Shown piece after piece: positions 28,901 through 37,851 of a stretch of DNA of 64,000 nucleotides. A model generated the notes under the pieces. That model had not been told where the DNA came from, did not search any database, and saw only the letters and a list, made by a program, of their open reading frames with translations. How positions within the stretch are numbered: the first letter of the stretch is position 1; each line of letters opens with the position of its first letter. Position numbers and translations under genes: made by a program. This DNA comes from JAPPLB01 sp965218555 (GTDB taxonomy: Bacteria; Acidobacteriota; Terriglobia; Bryobacterales; UBA6623), in NCBI GenBank assembly GCA_965218555.1, contig OZ244625.1, positions 930,001-994,000 on the forward strand. The letters are read 5' to 3'.

Positions 28901-29797
28901 ATGTTCACTGGTTGCGGCACCGCACTCGTCACTCCCTTTCGGTCGGACGGTTCTCTCGATGAAGAAGCCTTCCGCGCGCTCGTCCGCTGGCAGTTGGAAA
29001 GAGGCATTCACTTCCTCGTTCCGTGCGGCACCACGGGCGAGAACCCGACGCTCTCGAAGCAAGAACACCTCCGCGTCGTCGAGATGACTCTTGAGGAAGC
29101 CAACGGCAAGGCGCCGATTCTCGCCGGCTGCGGAGGCTACAACACGGCGGAAGTCGCTGCGCTGGCGAGTGAACTCGAGAGCATGGAAGTCGATGGACTG
29201 CTCTCCGTCACGCCCTACTACAACAAGCCCACGCCAGAAGGCCTCTACGAACACTACACAGCCGTCTCGAAGGCGACCCGCTTGCCGATCGTCGTCTACA
29301 ACGTCCCAAGCCGCACCGGCTCCAACGTCAAAGCGCAGACTCTGGCGCGGTTGGCCTCGATCGATAACGTCGTAGGCGTCAAGGAGGCGTCAGGCGATAT
29401 CGGGCAGATGGCGGAGATCTTTCAGCTCGTCCCTAAATCCTTCTCCGTTCTCTCAGGCGACGATTCCGTGACGCTCTCCTTGATGGCCCTTGGCGGCGCC
29501 GGGGTCATTTCCGTCGCCTCGAATGAGGTTCCGGCTGCGTTGTCCCAACTCTGCGACGCCTGTGCGAATGGCGATTTCGACAAAGCCCGGGAAATCCACC
29601 GCCGCTACCACGCGCTGATGGAGGTCAACTTCATCGAGGCCAGCCCCGGACCGGTGAAGTGGGCGCTTTCGGTGATGGGCCGCATTCAACCCAACTACCG
29701 CCTGCCGATCGTGCCGCCGACCAACGAAAGCAAGGCGGAAATCGAAAGAGTCCTGGCGGGACTCGGCTTGACTCGGATGATGGCTTCGGCGGATTAA
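28901..29797 (+). CDS. dapA: 4-hydroxy-tetrahydrodipicolinate synthase
   Basis: Condenses pyruvate with aspartate semialdehyde. ATG 28901 is fixed by an exceptionally complete ribosome site GGAGGTGATC ending at 28900. The 298-residue TIM-barrel protein has PCGTTGENPTL (hydroxyl-rich active site), the Tyr of TPYYNKP and the Schiff-base Lys in VGVKEASGD. It is the third gene of the lysine cluster. The strong ribosome site may ensure high synthesis of this committed-step enzyme. Confidence 0.96.
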   Translation: MFTGCGTALVTPFRSDGSLDEEAFRALVRWQLERGIHFLVPCGTTGENPTLSKQEHLRVVEMTLEEANGKAPILAGCGGYNTAEVAALASELESMEVDGLLSVTPYYNKPTPEGLYEHYTAVSKATRLPIVVYNVPSRTGSNVKAQTLARLASIDNVVGVKEASGDIGQMAEIFQLVPKSFSVLSGDDSVTLSLMALGGAGVISVASNEVPAALSQLCDACANGDFDKAREIHRRYHALMEVNFIEASPGPVKWALSVMGRIQPNYRLPIVPPTNESKAEIERVLAGLGLTRMMASAD

Positions 29798-29863
29798 CCG
29801 GACCGTTCACCGAGTCCGCCACGCAACCCGCGCCATCGCCGGCGGCGATTCTGCTCATTCATC

Positions 29864-30703
29864 ATGCTCGAACAACTCATCGATCAACTCTTCGCGAAAA
29901 ACCCTGAGCACTATGACCACCAGGACATGGAGGCCTTCCAGGAATTCAAGAAGGCCCTGAATTCGGGCGCCGCCCGCGCCGCCGAGCCCGACCCGGACTC
30001 GGCGCCGGGCTGGAAGGTGAACCACTGGGTGAAGCGCGGCATCCTCGTCGGCTTCCGGATGGGCAAGACCGTCGATATGTCAAAAGGTGATGACCGCTTC
30101 TCATTCTTCGACAAGTCGACCTACCCGCTACGGAATTTCGATCTTGCGAACAGTGTGCGCATCGTACCGGGCGGATCGAGCGTCCGCGACGGCTGTTACA
30201 TCGGAACCAGAGTGACTTGCATGCCACCGATGTACATCAACGTCGGCGCCTACGTCGACGACGGCACCATGGTGGATTCGCACGCCCTCGTCGGCAGTTG
30301 CGCGCAAGTCGGCAAGAACTGCCACGTCAGTGCCGCGGCGCAAGTCGGCGGAGTCCTCGAGCCCGTCGGCGCTCTGCCGGTCATCATCGAAGACGGTGTT
30401 CTCGTCGGCGGCAACTGCGGAATCTACGAGGGAACCATCGTCAAGAAAGGGGCCGTGCTCGGCTCCGGCACGATCCTCACACGATCAACCCCCGTCTACG
30501 ACATCGTCCACGAAACGGTGCGCCGCGCAGAAGATGATATGCCTCTCATCATCCCCGAAGGCGCCGTTGTCGTCGCCGGCAGCCGCCCGATCACGAAAGG
30601 CATCGGCAAGGAGTGGAACCTCTCGCTCTACACGCCGGTCATCGTCAAATACCGCGACGAAAGGACCGACGAACGAATCCGGCTGGAAGACTGGCTGCGC
30701 TGA
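29864..30703 (+). CDS. dapD: Tetrahydrodipicolinate N-succinyltransferase
   Basis: Transfers succinyl from succinyl-CoA in the succinylase branch of diaminopimelate synthesis. The 279-residue protein has an N-terminal helical domain (LIDQLF...) and left-handed beta-helix hexapeptide repeats in the middle (from about residue 105: VRDGCYIGTRVTCMPPMYIN and following). The C-terminal RPITKGIG... part is normal. Its presence indicates the succinylase route, so dapC, dapE and dapF should lie elsewhere. It ends the lysC-dapB-dapA-dapD run. Confidence 0.93.
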   Translation: MLEQLIDQLFAKNPEHYDHQDMEAFQEFKKALNSGAARAAEPDPDSAPGWKVNHWVKRGILVGFRMGKTVDMSKGDDRFSFFDKSTYPLRNFDLANSVRIVPGGSSVRDGCYIGTRVTCMPPMYINVGAYVDDGTMVDSHALVGSCAQVGKNCHVSAAAQVGGVLEPVGALPVIIEDGVLVGGNCGIYEGTIVKKGAVLGSGTILTRSTPVYDIVHETVRRAEDDMPLIIPEGAVVVAGSRPITKGIGKEWNLSLYTPVIVKYRDERTDERIRLEDWLR

Positions 30704-30868
30704 CCGGGAATCTCCCAGGGATGGAAGTGCGCGGCTTGATGTGCCTGAGGGTCTAAAGCCACCATACGACCACCATGGCGCTCACCGAGGCCGCGACGCC
30801 CGGACCGCGGGCAACTCCAAGCACGCCGTTGTATGATGGACCTTTTTTCCGCATAGCCTGGAGCCCCG

Positions 30869-32227
30869 ATGCACCCGATCTCGATTCTCCTCATCGCCGT
30901 CGCCGCGGTATTCGTGCTGATCATCCGGCTCCGGGTGAACGCCTTTGCCGCGCTCATCTCGGCAGCCATCTTGATCGGCCTCCTCTCACCCGACATCGCC
31001 GTCAACGAAGTCGTCCCGGCCGTCGGTGAGCGCTTCGGGGACGTCGTCGGGCGCATCGGCATCGCAATCGCCATGGCCGCCATCGTCGGCCAATGCCTGA
31101 TGGAAAGCGGCGCGGCCGACCGCATCACCCGCCGCTTTGTCGCCTGGCTGGGGGAGGCCCGTTCCTCGCTTTCGCTGGTCACGAGCGGCTACGTGCTTTC
31201 GGTGCCGGTGTTCTCGGACACCGTCTTCTACCTCCTGGTCCCCTTGGCGCGGGCGATGAGCGTCCGCATGGGCGGCCGCAACTACGTTCTTTATGTGATG
31301 GCGATCTCCGCCGGCGGATCGGCCACGCACGTCTTCGTCCCGCCTACGCCCGGACCGCTCGTAATGGCATCCACCCTCAGTGTCGACGTCGGCATCGTCA
31401 TTCTCGTAGGCCTGTGTGTCGCGCTGCCCGCGTCGCTCTGCGGCTGGCTCTACTCGATTTGGATCGACCGCAAGCTCAACATTCCGATTCGGGAAGCACC
31501 CGGTCTTTCTCTCGACGAGCTCGGCAAAATTGCTACGCGGCCCGAGGAAGAGCTGCCCGGCTTCTGGGCGTCGATGTCACCGATCCTGCTGCCGGTCATG
31601 TTGATTACCGCCAATACGGTGGCGAACACCTTCTACAAGGGAACCGACCTCGCCCGCTTGACCGCTTTCCTCGGGAACCCGAGTTTCGCTTTGCTGGCCG
31701 GCGCGGTCGTTTCGCTGTGGCTCCTGGCGCGTCAGAACCACCTGTCGCTCAAGCAGTTGGCCGTCCCCGTCGAGGAGGCCATCAAGAGCGCCGGCGTTAT
31801 CATCCTGATCACCGCGGGAGGCGGGGCCTTCGGCGGCATGCTCGTCCGCGCTGGTGTCGGCGACGTGCTCGGCGAGTCGGCGAGCGAGTTGGGGATGTCG
31901 CTGATGTTGCTCGGCTTCCTGCTCGCCATGCTCGTCAAGATCGCGCAAGGCTCCGGCACCGTCGCCATGATTACGGCTTCCGCCATCATGGCCCCGCTGC
32001 TCACAACAGTAGACCTGACCTACCACCCGGTCTATGTCCTGATGTCCATCGGCAGCGGCGCGCTCATCGGCACCTGGATGAACGACAGCGGATTCTGGGT
32101 CTTCCGCACGATGACCGGACTAACGGAGATCGAAACGCTGCAAACCAAAACAGCGCTCCTGGTCGTGCTGGGAACAACCGGCTTCGCCGTCACCCTGCTG
32201 GGAAGTTGGCTCTTCCCACTCGTTTAG
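30869..32227 (+). CDS. GntP-family sugar-acid permease
   Basis: The 452-residue protein is strongly hydrophobic, with about 12-14 membrane segments starting at residue 4. It has the GntP-type blocks SGYVLSVPVFSDTVFYLL and AQGSGTVAMITAS and the late motif GTWMNDSGFWVF. The family imports gluconate or related sugar acids with protons. The substrate cannot be resolved. A TATGAT box at 30832 is a possible -10 element. The link to the nearby dehydrogenases, which can make sugar acids, is suggestive but only by proximity. Confidence 0.9.
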   Translation: MHPISILLIAVAAVFVLIIRLRVNAFAALISAAILIGLLSPDIAVNEVVPAVGERFGDVVGRIGIAIAMAAIVGQCLMESGAADRITRRFVAWLGEARSSLSLVTSGYVLSVPVFSDTVFYLLVPLARAMSVRMGGRNYVLYVMAISAGGSATHVFVPPTPGPLVMASTLSVDVGIVILVGLCVALPASLCGWLYSIWIDRKLNIPIREAPGLSLDELGKIATRPEEELPGFWASMSPILLPVMLITANTVANTFYKGTDLARLTAFLGNPSFALLAGAVVSLWLLARQNHLSLKQLAVPVEEAIKSAGVIILITAGGGAFGGMLVRAGVGDVLGESASELGMSLMLLGFLLAMLVKIAQGSGTVAMITASAIMAPLLTTVDLTYHPVYVLMSIGSGALIGTWMNDSGFWVFRTMTGLTEIETLQTKTALLVVLGTTGFAVTLLGSWLFPLV

Positions 32228-32468
32228 GTCCGGTCAAGTCACATTGCGGTTTGTTTCGGTCGAGAAGGCAAGGGCCGCATCCTCTTCGCTTTCGATATCT
32301 ATTGCCTTTCCCGTTGTTCGGATGGCCGGTCTTCTCGCGGCCGGTCTCACAAGCTCCGCTCTGTGTCGGGTCGCGGGGCGTCTTGGAAGGCACGGGAACG
32401 CTGTTCGGTGACAAGCCTCATCGCATTCGATGCGCCTTGCCAACCACGGAGATGCTATTGCGCCGATC

Positions 32469-34100
32469 TCAGTCCGTCGCCGGACCCGCGGGTAACGCGA
32501 ACGCCACGACGTTCACGCCCGAGCAGACAGCCAGGTACTGCCGTCCCTCGACCGCGTAGCTGATCGGCGAGGCCGAGATCCGCGTGCCTGTGTTGAAGTG
32601 CCACAGCGGCTCGCCGGACTTGGCATCAAGGGCGGTGAAGAACCCCTGATCGTCGCCCGCGAAGATCATCCCGGTGGCCGTCGAAACCAGCCCTGCCCCG
32701 TAGTGCCGGGAGTTCACTTGCTTGTACTCCCACTTGCGCTCACCCGTTGTCAGGTCCAGAGCGCGGACAAACATCTGCCAGGGGAACCGAGGCGATTCCA
32801 TGTAGCCCGTCGCCGCATACGAAAAGCCCCCGGGACGGAACTCCTGCTTCGATTTATAGCTGACGCCGCAGCCCTCCTTGACAGCCAGGTAGAACCAGTT
32901 CGTAGCCGGGTTGTAGGCCGGCGACATCCAATTCGTCGCACCGGACGTGGATGGGCAGACAAAGTTGCCTTGCAGCGTCGGCTCCACTCCTGGCACGCGG
33001 ATCGGCCGGCCGGTTTCCGTCAGGCCGCTAGCCCAGTTCAACTTGTCGATGAACGGCGTGCCTTCGAGAAACTCGCCCGTCTCGCGGTCAAGAACGTAGT
33101 AGAAACCGTTGCGGTCGGCGTGCACCAGCAGCTTTCGTAGACGGCCTTTGTAGGGAGCGTCGACCAGAATCGGGATCTCTACCGAATCCCAGTCGTGCAG
33201 ATCATGGGGCGTGAACTGAAAATGCCATTTGAGCTTGCCGCTGTCGGCATCCAGCGCGACAACCGACTCGGTATAAAGGTTGTCGCCTCTTCTAGGGGCT
33301 CCGTCAAAGTCCGGCGCGGGGTTCCCGATGCCCCAGTAGAGCAGGTTCAACTCGGGATCGAAGCTCCCTGAGAGCCACGTCGCGCCGCCGCCGGTCTTCC
33401 ACGAATCGCCGGCCCACGTTTCGTTGCCGGGCTCGCCCGGACGCGGAATGGTGTAGAACCGCCACAGCCGTTCACCCGTCGTGGCGTCATACGCGTCCAG
33501 CCAGCCGTTGAGTCCGTAGTCGCCCGCCGCGTTGCCGGCGATGATCCTGCCGTCAATCGCAAACGGCGCTGCCGGCGACCAGTAGCCGTCCTTGGAACTC
33601 GCAATCTCCGATTCCCACACCATGCTCCCGGTGCGGGCATCGAGAGCGACGAGATGAGCGTCCGGCGTGGAGACATAGACAAGATTCCCCAGTACCGCGA
33701 CACCGCGATTGTTACCACGCCGGCGGGCCGGCTCCCGACGCCATTTCCAGATCTGGCGGCCGGCGCGGGCATCCAGCGCGTATACCTCGTTGGGCTGGCT
33801 TACATACATCACGCCGTCCACGACGATGGGAACGCTTTCCAGCCGCCGCGCCCCCGGCACGGGGAAGATCCAGGCCGGCGCAAGATGACTCACGTTTTGC
33901 TTGGTGATTTGATCGAGCGGGCTGTGGCGCTGCGAGTCGTAGGTGCGGCCGTACGTGAGCCAATTTTCAGGCGGTGGGTCGAGAAGCTGTTCGTACGTGA
34001 CCTCTCCGGCGGAATGCCCCGCCGCCAGCAGTCCTGCTACAACGGTGCACTGCAAAACACGGAGCATACCGCCGGATCTGTTGCTCATTTCAGCTGTCAT
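32469..34100 (-). CDS. PQQ-dependent alcohol dehydrogenase (methanol/ethanol family), copy B
   Basis: This protein of about 543 residues is a paralogue of the enzyme at 23846, with the same layout: signal peptide, propeller repeats and active-site block TPHDLHDWDSV carrying the same Asp-x-Asp. The Cys-Cys pair of copy A is absent at the equivalent place, where the sequence reads EPARRRGNNRG. That is unusual for the family. The start is uncertain (34100, 34088 or 34067). It lies 5 bases after the cytochrome gene and is probably co-translated with it. Confidence 0.88.
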   Translation of the reverse strand: MTAEMSNRSGGMLRVLQCTVVAGLLAAGHSAGEVTYEQLLDPPPENWLTYGRTYDSQRHSPLDQITKQNVSHLAPAWIFPVPGARRLESVPIVVDGVMYVSQPNEVYALDARAGRQIWKWRREPARRRGNNRGVAVLGNLVYVSTPDAHLVALDARTGSMVWESEIASSKDGYWSPAAPFAIDGRIIAGNAAGDYGLNGWLDAYDATTGERLWRFYTIPRPGEPGNETWAGDSWKTGGGATWLSGSFDPELNLLYWGIGNPAPDFDGAPRRGDNLYTESVVALDADSGKLKWHFQFTPHDLHDWDSVEIPILVDAPYKGRLRKLLVHADRNGFYYVLDRETGEFLEGTPFIDKLNWASGLTETGRPIRVPGVEPTLQGNFVCPSTSGATNWMSPAYNPATNWFYLAVKEGCGVSYKSKQEFRPGGFSYAATGYMESPRFPWQMFVRALDLTTGERKWEYKQVNSRHYGAGLVSTATGMIFAGDDQGFFTALDAKSGEPLWHFNTGTRISASPISYAVEGRQYLAVCSGVNVVAFALPAGPATD

Positions 34101-34105
34101 GGCGA

Positions 34106-34924
34106 CTAGTTCGGCTCAACCGAACTGTCCTCCCTCCTCCGCAGCGATTGGCGACTCAGGAAGGCAAGCAAATCCCGAAACTCTGCTTCGCTCAGGCGTC
34201 CATCGTAGTCCGTGGGCATCAGCGACTTCTCACCGTAGACGATCTTGTCGATCTCTTCGCTGGAAAACAGGTAGAGGCAGTCATCATCGCCAATCATCTG
34301 GAGCGAGAAGTTGTGCTCGTTCTTGCTCACTCCCGAGATTGTCCGTCCATCCTTGGTGGCAACCGTTACGGGGCGGTATCCCAGCGGCGGATGCGGCTTT
34401 TCCACCGTCAGCGCCTCCTGAATCCGATTCAGCGACATCTGTGCTCCGAGGTTTGTCAAATCCGGTCCTAACAGACCCCCTCGTCCGCGGATCACATGGC
34501 AGCGGCCACATTCGCCCTTGCCCCAAAAAATATCGGAGCCCTGTTGAATATTGCCTTCGACAGGAACATCGATCGCTTTCGCCCGCAGGTTGCGGATCCA
34601 AGCTACGATCCTCCAGGCATCGTCTTCCGGCAAGCCCATCGGCGGCATCTCGCTGTCGTTAATTCCTTCTTGAATCGCTTGAAACAACTCCGTATCCGTT
34701 CGCCGCAAATAGCGCCGCTGCGCCGCCATTGCCGGTCCGCGGTCACCGGGTGCCCCGTCAACGCCATGACAGACCGTGCAGAGCTTGTTGAAGAGCGCAT
34801 GCCCCTCGGCGATCACTTCCGCGCCGGACCCAAGGGGGTTCTCCGCGCCCTCGGCGAGAAGGGACAGCCCCAGCAACAGCGTGACACCAACCAAGATTCT
34901 CAGACCGCGCCGATGCCAAGTCAT
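34106..34924 (-). CDS. Exported diheme c-type cytochrome, partner B
   Basis: ATG 34924 opens a signal peptide (RGLRILVGVTLLLGLSLLAEG). Longer starts up to 35143 add unlikely sequence. Heme motifs are CTVCH (about residue 50) and CGRCH (about 140). The C-terminal block with FSLQM and the LMPTDYDGRLSEAE pattern matches the cytochrome at 25552, so this is the second copy of the cytochrome/dehydrogenase module. It is probably the electron acceptor of the dehydrogenase that follows it. Confidence 0.85.
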   Translation of the reverse strand: MTWHRRGLRILVGVTLLLGLSLLAEGAENPLGSGAEVIAEGHALFNKLCTVCHGVDGAPGDRGPAMAAQRRYLRRTDTELFQAIQEGINDSEMPPMGLPEDDAWRIVAWIRNLRAKAIDVPVEGNIQQGSDIFWGKGECGRCHVIRGRGGLLGPDLTNLGAQMSLNRIQEALTVEKPHPPLGYRPVTVATKDGRTISGVSKNEHNFSLQMIGDDDCLYLFSSEEIDKIVYGEKSLMPTDYDGRLSEAEFRDLLAFLSRQSLRRREDSSVEPN

Positions 34925-35090
34925 TTCCAGTTCATGATGATAGCCGAAGAGCACGAAATGCATCATTCCTGAGGTTTCCCCCGGGGCGTCGATCGTTGAC
35001 AAGCAGGAAAATGCCCGGCTGAGGCTACGGCCATCCCGCGTCCGCCGACATTCCGACACATTTGTGGTCGTATTTGGGTCGGTTTTGCGG

Positions 35091-35096
35091 TATAGT
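35091..35096 (+). promoter_or_regulatory. Putative -10 box upstream of the structured RNA and rpoD
   Basis: TATAGT lies just before the start of the structured segment. No good -35 hexamer is seen at 16-18 bases. If used, transcription would start near 35103 and could give either a small RNA or a long rpoD leader. Confidence 0.35.
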
Positions 35097-35099
35097 AGT

Positions 35100-35300
35100 C
35101 TGACCCTGTTGTTTACGTTGTCAGAGGGGCCGGTTCCTGGCATCTTGGAAATCGCAGCGCCAAGGAGGTTGCAGCCCCGGTTGGGGTGTCACAGACAGCA
35201 GGCTCCTCGGTCGTTCGGAGACCGCGCAAGTATATCTGATTCGCCGAAAATGCGAGAAAGAGTACGTCCGAACAGCGATCCAGGACGTCAAACAGAATAG
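35100..35300 (+). ncRNA. ssrS: Candidate 6S-like RNA
   Basis: The ends can pair imperfectly: CTGTTGTTTACGTTGTC at 35106-35122 with GACGTCAAACAG at 35284-35295. A hairpin CGGTC-GTTCGGA-GACCG sits at 35208-35224 and a tight CCCC-GGTT-GGGG at 35176-35187. The CTCGGTCGTTCGGAG stretch recalls CTCGGTCCGTCCGAG of E. coli 6S RNA. Length near 200 bases fits 6S RNA, which binds the housekeeping RNA polymerase holoenzyme. The position just before rpoD is suggestive. This is a by-eye folding and the resemblance may be chance. Confidence 0.35.
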
Positions 35301-35399
35301 GAAACCTTGCTGCCCCGATGCGGTGAACATCCGGGCCACCGGCAACGTTTTGTGCTTTAGGAGCATCTAACAAGTGAGAAGCTGTGCCGGAGAACGTGC

Positions 35400-36956
35400 A
35401 TGACTCCTACTGAACTGAAACAAAACAACTTAGCGGGGTCCGGTGGAGCGGTGTCAGCGGTTGCGGAGGATCCGGCCGACCTTGTCGAGCTTGAGTTGGA
35501 TGAGCGCAACCGCCGGGATGCCGAGGAGTTTGCCGAGGATCTGGAAGCCTCCCCCGCCGAAGACAGTGTTCGATTGTACTTGTCGGAAATGGGCGCCGTA
35601 TCCCTTTTGACCCGAGAGGGAGAGGTGCGCTTGGCGAAGCGCGTCGAGCGTGGCAACCATCGAGTCATCAAGGCTTTAGCACGGACCCCCTGGCTTTGGA
35701 AGAAGTTTGTCGAATTGCGGAATTCGCTGCAGTCGCCAGAAGCTGACCTGCGCTATCTGCGCTACATGGTCGAGGTCGAGGGTTCCGGCAACGATCCTGT
35801 TGCGCGAGCCCAGACGGTTGCCAAGTTGAAGCGGCAACTGGGCACGATCACGCGGCTCATCGGCGAGTTGCAGGAACTCTCACAGAAGATGGAGGCTCGC
35901 GCCCAGTCTCGGAAGGCCATCCGGCGTCGCTGGTACTACCGGGTCGCTCGTAAGAATGTCCAACTCTCGCGCGCGATCGTGCGAAGCGTGATCAAGTTCG
36001 ATGTCTGGAAGCTGTGGGCCAGGAACTTCGAGGAGGCAGTCCCGGAACTCTTGCAGGAGGCGGCACAAGCCAAGCGGGCCCGCTCGAGCCAGGAGGAGAA
36101 GGGCGTCAAGACCTCGCCGGCCGCTCGCAAGTCCGGTGAACCGGTGGTCGTAACGACAGTCTTGACCCGTGACGAGGTGCTGTACGTCCTGGAGCGTATG
36201 CGCGCGGGTCGCGATGAGGCCGACGGCGCCCGGGCGGCATTGGTCGAGGCCAATCTGCGTCTCGTGGTGTCCGTTGCCAAGAAGTACGTCAACCGCGGCC
36301 TCCATCTGTTGGATCTTATCCAGGAAGGCAATATGGGCTTGATGCGCGCCGCAGAGAAATTCGACTATCGGCGCGGCTTCAAGTTCTCGACGTACGCCAC
36401 CTGGTGGATCCGTCAGGCCGTCACGCGATCTCTCGCCGACCAGTCGCGAACGGTGCGGGTGCCCGTGCACATGCACGAGCAGCTCAACAAGTTCCTGCGA
36501 GCTCTGCGCAGCCTTGAAAAAGAGGTGAACCGGCCGCCGACGAATCGCGAGATCGCTCGGCGCATGGATACCGATGAGGTCAAGGTCGAGGAACTTCGCT
36601 CGATCTCTCGCACCCCGGTGTCGCTCAAGACGCCGGTGGGACGAACGGGCGAATCGTCGCTCGAGGACCTGATCGAAGATCCGGCCGGTTCATCGCCGGT
36701 GGAAAGCTTGCTTGCCTCCGATGTCAAGAAGAAAACAGCCGATATCCTGGGCACGCTCTCACCGAGCGAAGAAAAGGTGCTGCGGCTGCGCTTCGGCATC
36801 GGTTACGACCGTGAGCACACGCTCCAAGAGATCGGACGCGAGTTCGAGGTCACCCGCGAGCGCATCCGGCAGATCGAGGCGAAGGCCCTGCAGGCCCTTC
36901 GCGATCCCGAGCGGGCCAAGAAGCTCCGCCAACTCCTGCTCGCCTCCAATTCGTAA
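35400..36956 (+). CDS. rpoD: Primary sigma factor (RpoD/SigA family)
   Basis: The 518-residue protein has sigma region 1.2 (SVRLYLSEMGAVSLLTREGE), a shortened non-conserved insert (about 110-230), regions 2.1-2.4 (DLIQEGNMGLMRAAEKFDYR; TYATWWIRQAVTRSLADQSR), region 3 and region 4 (TLQEIGREFEVTRERIRQIE). It directs core RNA polymerase to housekeeping promoters. Region 1.1 is very short, the acidic N-terminus being only about 50 residues before 1.2. The start ATG 35400 has GGAG upstream and follows a long leader. The gene is monocistronic, with a hairpin just after the stop. Confidence 0.95.
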   Translation: MTPTELKQNNLAGSGGAVSAVAEDPADLVELELDERNRRDAEEFAEDLEASPAEDSVRLYLSEMGAVSLLTREGEVRLAKRVERGNHRVIKALARTPWLWKKFVELRNSLQSPEADLRYLRYMVEVEGSGNDPVARAQTVAKLKRQLGTITRLIGELQELSQKMEARAQSRKAIRRRWYYRVARKNVQLSRAIVRSVIKFDVWKLWARNFEEAVPELLQEAAQAKRARSSQEEKGVKTSPAARKSGEPVVVTTVLTRDEVLYVLERMRAGRDEADGARAALVEANLRLVVSVAKKYVNRGLHLLDLIQEGNMGLMRAAEKFDYRRGFKFSTYATWWIRQAVTRSLADQSRTVRVPVHMHEQLNKFLRALRSLEKEVNRPPTNREIARRMDTDEVKVEELRSISRTPVSLKTPVGRTGESSLEDLIEDPAGSSPVESLLASDVKKKTADILGTLSPSEEKVLRLRFGIGYDREHTLQEIGREFEVTRERIRQIEAKALQALRDPERAKKLRQLLLASNS

Positions 36957-36961
36957 CACCA

Positions 36962-36990
36962 AACCGGGCGGCTTTCCCGGCCGCCTGGTT
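36962..36990 (+). terminator. Hairpin after rpoD
   Basis: AACCGGGCGGC and GCCGCCTGGTT form an 11-bp stem with one mismatch around a 7-base loop, 5 bases after the rpoD stop. No T-run follows, so it may only stabilise the 3' end or act with Rho. Confidence 0.45.
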
Positions 36991-37040
36991 CCAGCACTCG
37001 TTCGCCTCGGCAAGCGCCAGGGCGACGAAACACCGGCAAC

Positions 37041-37832
37041 CTACGTCCCCGTGCTTGAATAATTCGCCACTCCGCGATTCCACAAGACAATCGCCCCGGT
37101 CAAGAAAACAGCCATCACCAGCGGCATCAAGACCACGTACGACTGATACTCCACCCGCTCCAGCAAGACCGTCGAGGGATAGAAGCTCGCGAATCCAAAG
37201 GGAATCACCCAACTCAACAGAAACTGCACAAGCGGGCTATAGATGTTCAGCGGATAACGTCCGAACGCCAGCATGTTGTAAACCGGCGGGATAATGCCAA
37301 CCCGATCCTCCACCCAGAACGAAACGCAAGTCAGCATCAAGAACACTGCCAGGTAGATGATCAACCCGCAAAAAGAAGCAGCGGCCAGAAACGCCCAGTC
37401 GTCGGGACCGTGTTGCAAGCCCAGCTTACTGCTGGTGTACACCACGATGAAAAGGCCGGTGGCCGTGTCGCTCAGAGACTCCAGTCGGAACTGCTCGCTC
37501 ATCACTTGAAACAACGAGTGGACCGGCCGTAGCAGAACCCGGTCGAACTTCCCTTCGACGATGTACGACTCACCGAAGTAATACAGATTGATGCTCACCA
37601 CGTTGAAGAGCGACAGCGGGATCAGCCCGAACCCATACAGAAAGAGAATCTCGTGAAACCGCCAGCCGGCAATCTCTGGCGCGCGTTGAAACAAGATGAA
37701 GACCAAAGCGATGCCGAAAGCGGTCGCAATCATGGTCGTGATGACGGACACGACGAAGTCGCCCTTGTAGGCCAGGCGCACCTTTGCATACTGCAGAAAG
37801 TACTGTCCCAGCAGTTGAAGGTAACGCCCCAT
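37041..37832 (-). CDS. ABC-2 type transporter permease subunit
   Basis: The 263-residue integral membrane protein has about six transmembrane segments and resembles the ABC-2 family-6 permeases that usually occur as a pair with an ATPase gene. No ATP-binding subunit or second permease is encoded in the window. The gene starts 19 bases after bioA and so looks like the last gene of the biotin operon. The blocks IVEGKFDRVLLRPVHSLFQV and the conserved turn NLYYFGESYIVEGKF are typical of the family. The substrate is unknown. Confidence 0.8.
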   Translation of the reverse strand: MGRYLQLLGQYFLQYAKVRLAYKGDFVVSVITTMIATAFGIALVFILFQRAPEIAGWRFHEILFLYGFGLIPLSLFNVVSINLYYFGESYIVEGKFDRVLLRPVHSLFQVMSEQFRLESLSDTATGLFIVVYTSSKLGLQHGPDDWAFLAAASFCGLIIYLAVFLMLTCVSFWVEDRVGIIPPVYNMLAFGRYPLNIYSPLVQFLLSWVIPFGFASFYPSTVLLERVEYQSYVVLMPLVMAVFLTGAIVLWNRGVANYSSTGT

Positions 37833-37851
37833 CCGAAGCGACTCCGGCAGG

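Larger units (their letters stand above)
34925..35399 (+). other. Long region upstream of rpoD
   Basis: This 475-base gap holds no protein gene that I support. Its left part belongs to the 5' region of the cytochrome gene on the other strand. Its right part, from 35091, contains a -10-like box and structured DNA described as a possible small RNA, followed by about 100 bases of rpoD leader. Confidence 0.6.

Noticed and set aside
31093..32559. A 488-codon plus-strand frame overlapping the GntP permease
   Set aside because: It is the wrong frame of a gene with clear membrane segments and GntP motifs; its Arg/Ala/Gly-rich product is typical of a shadow frame.
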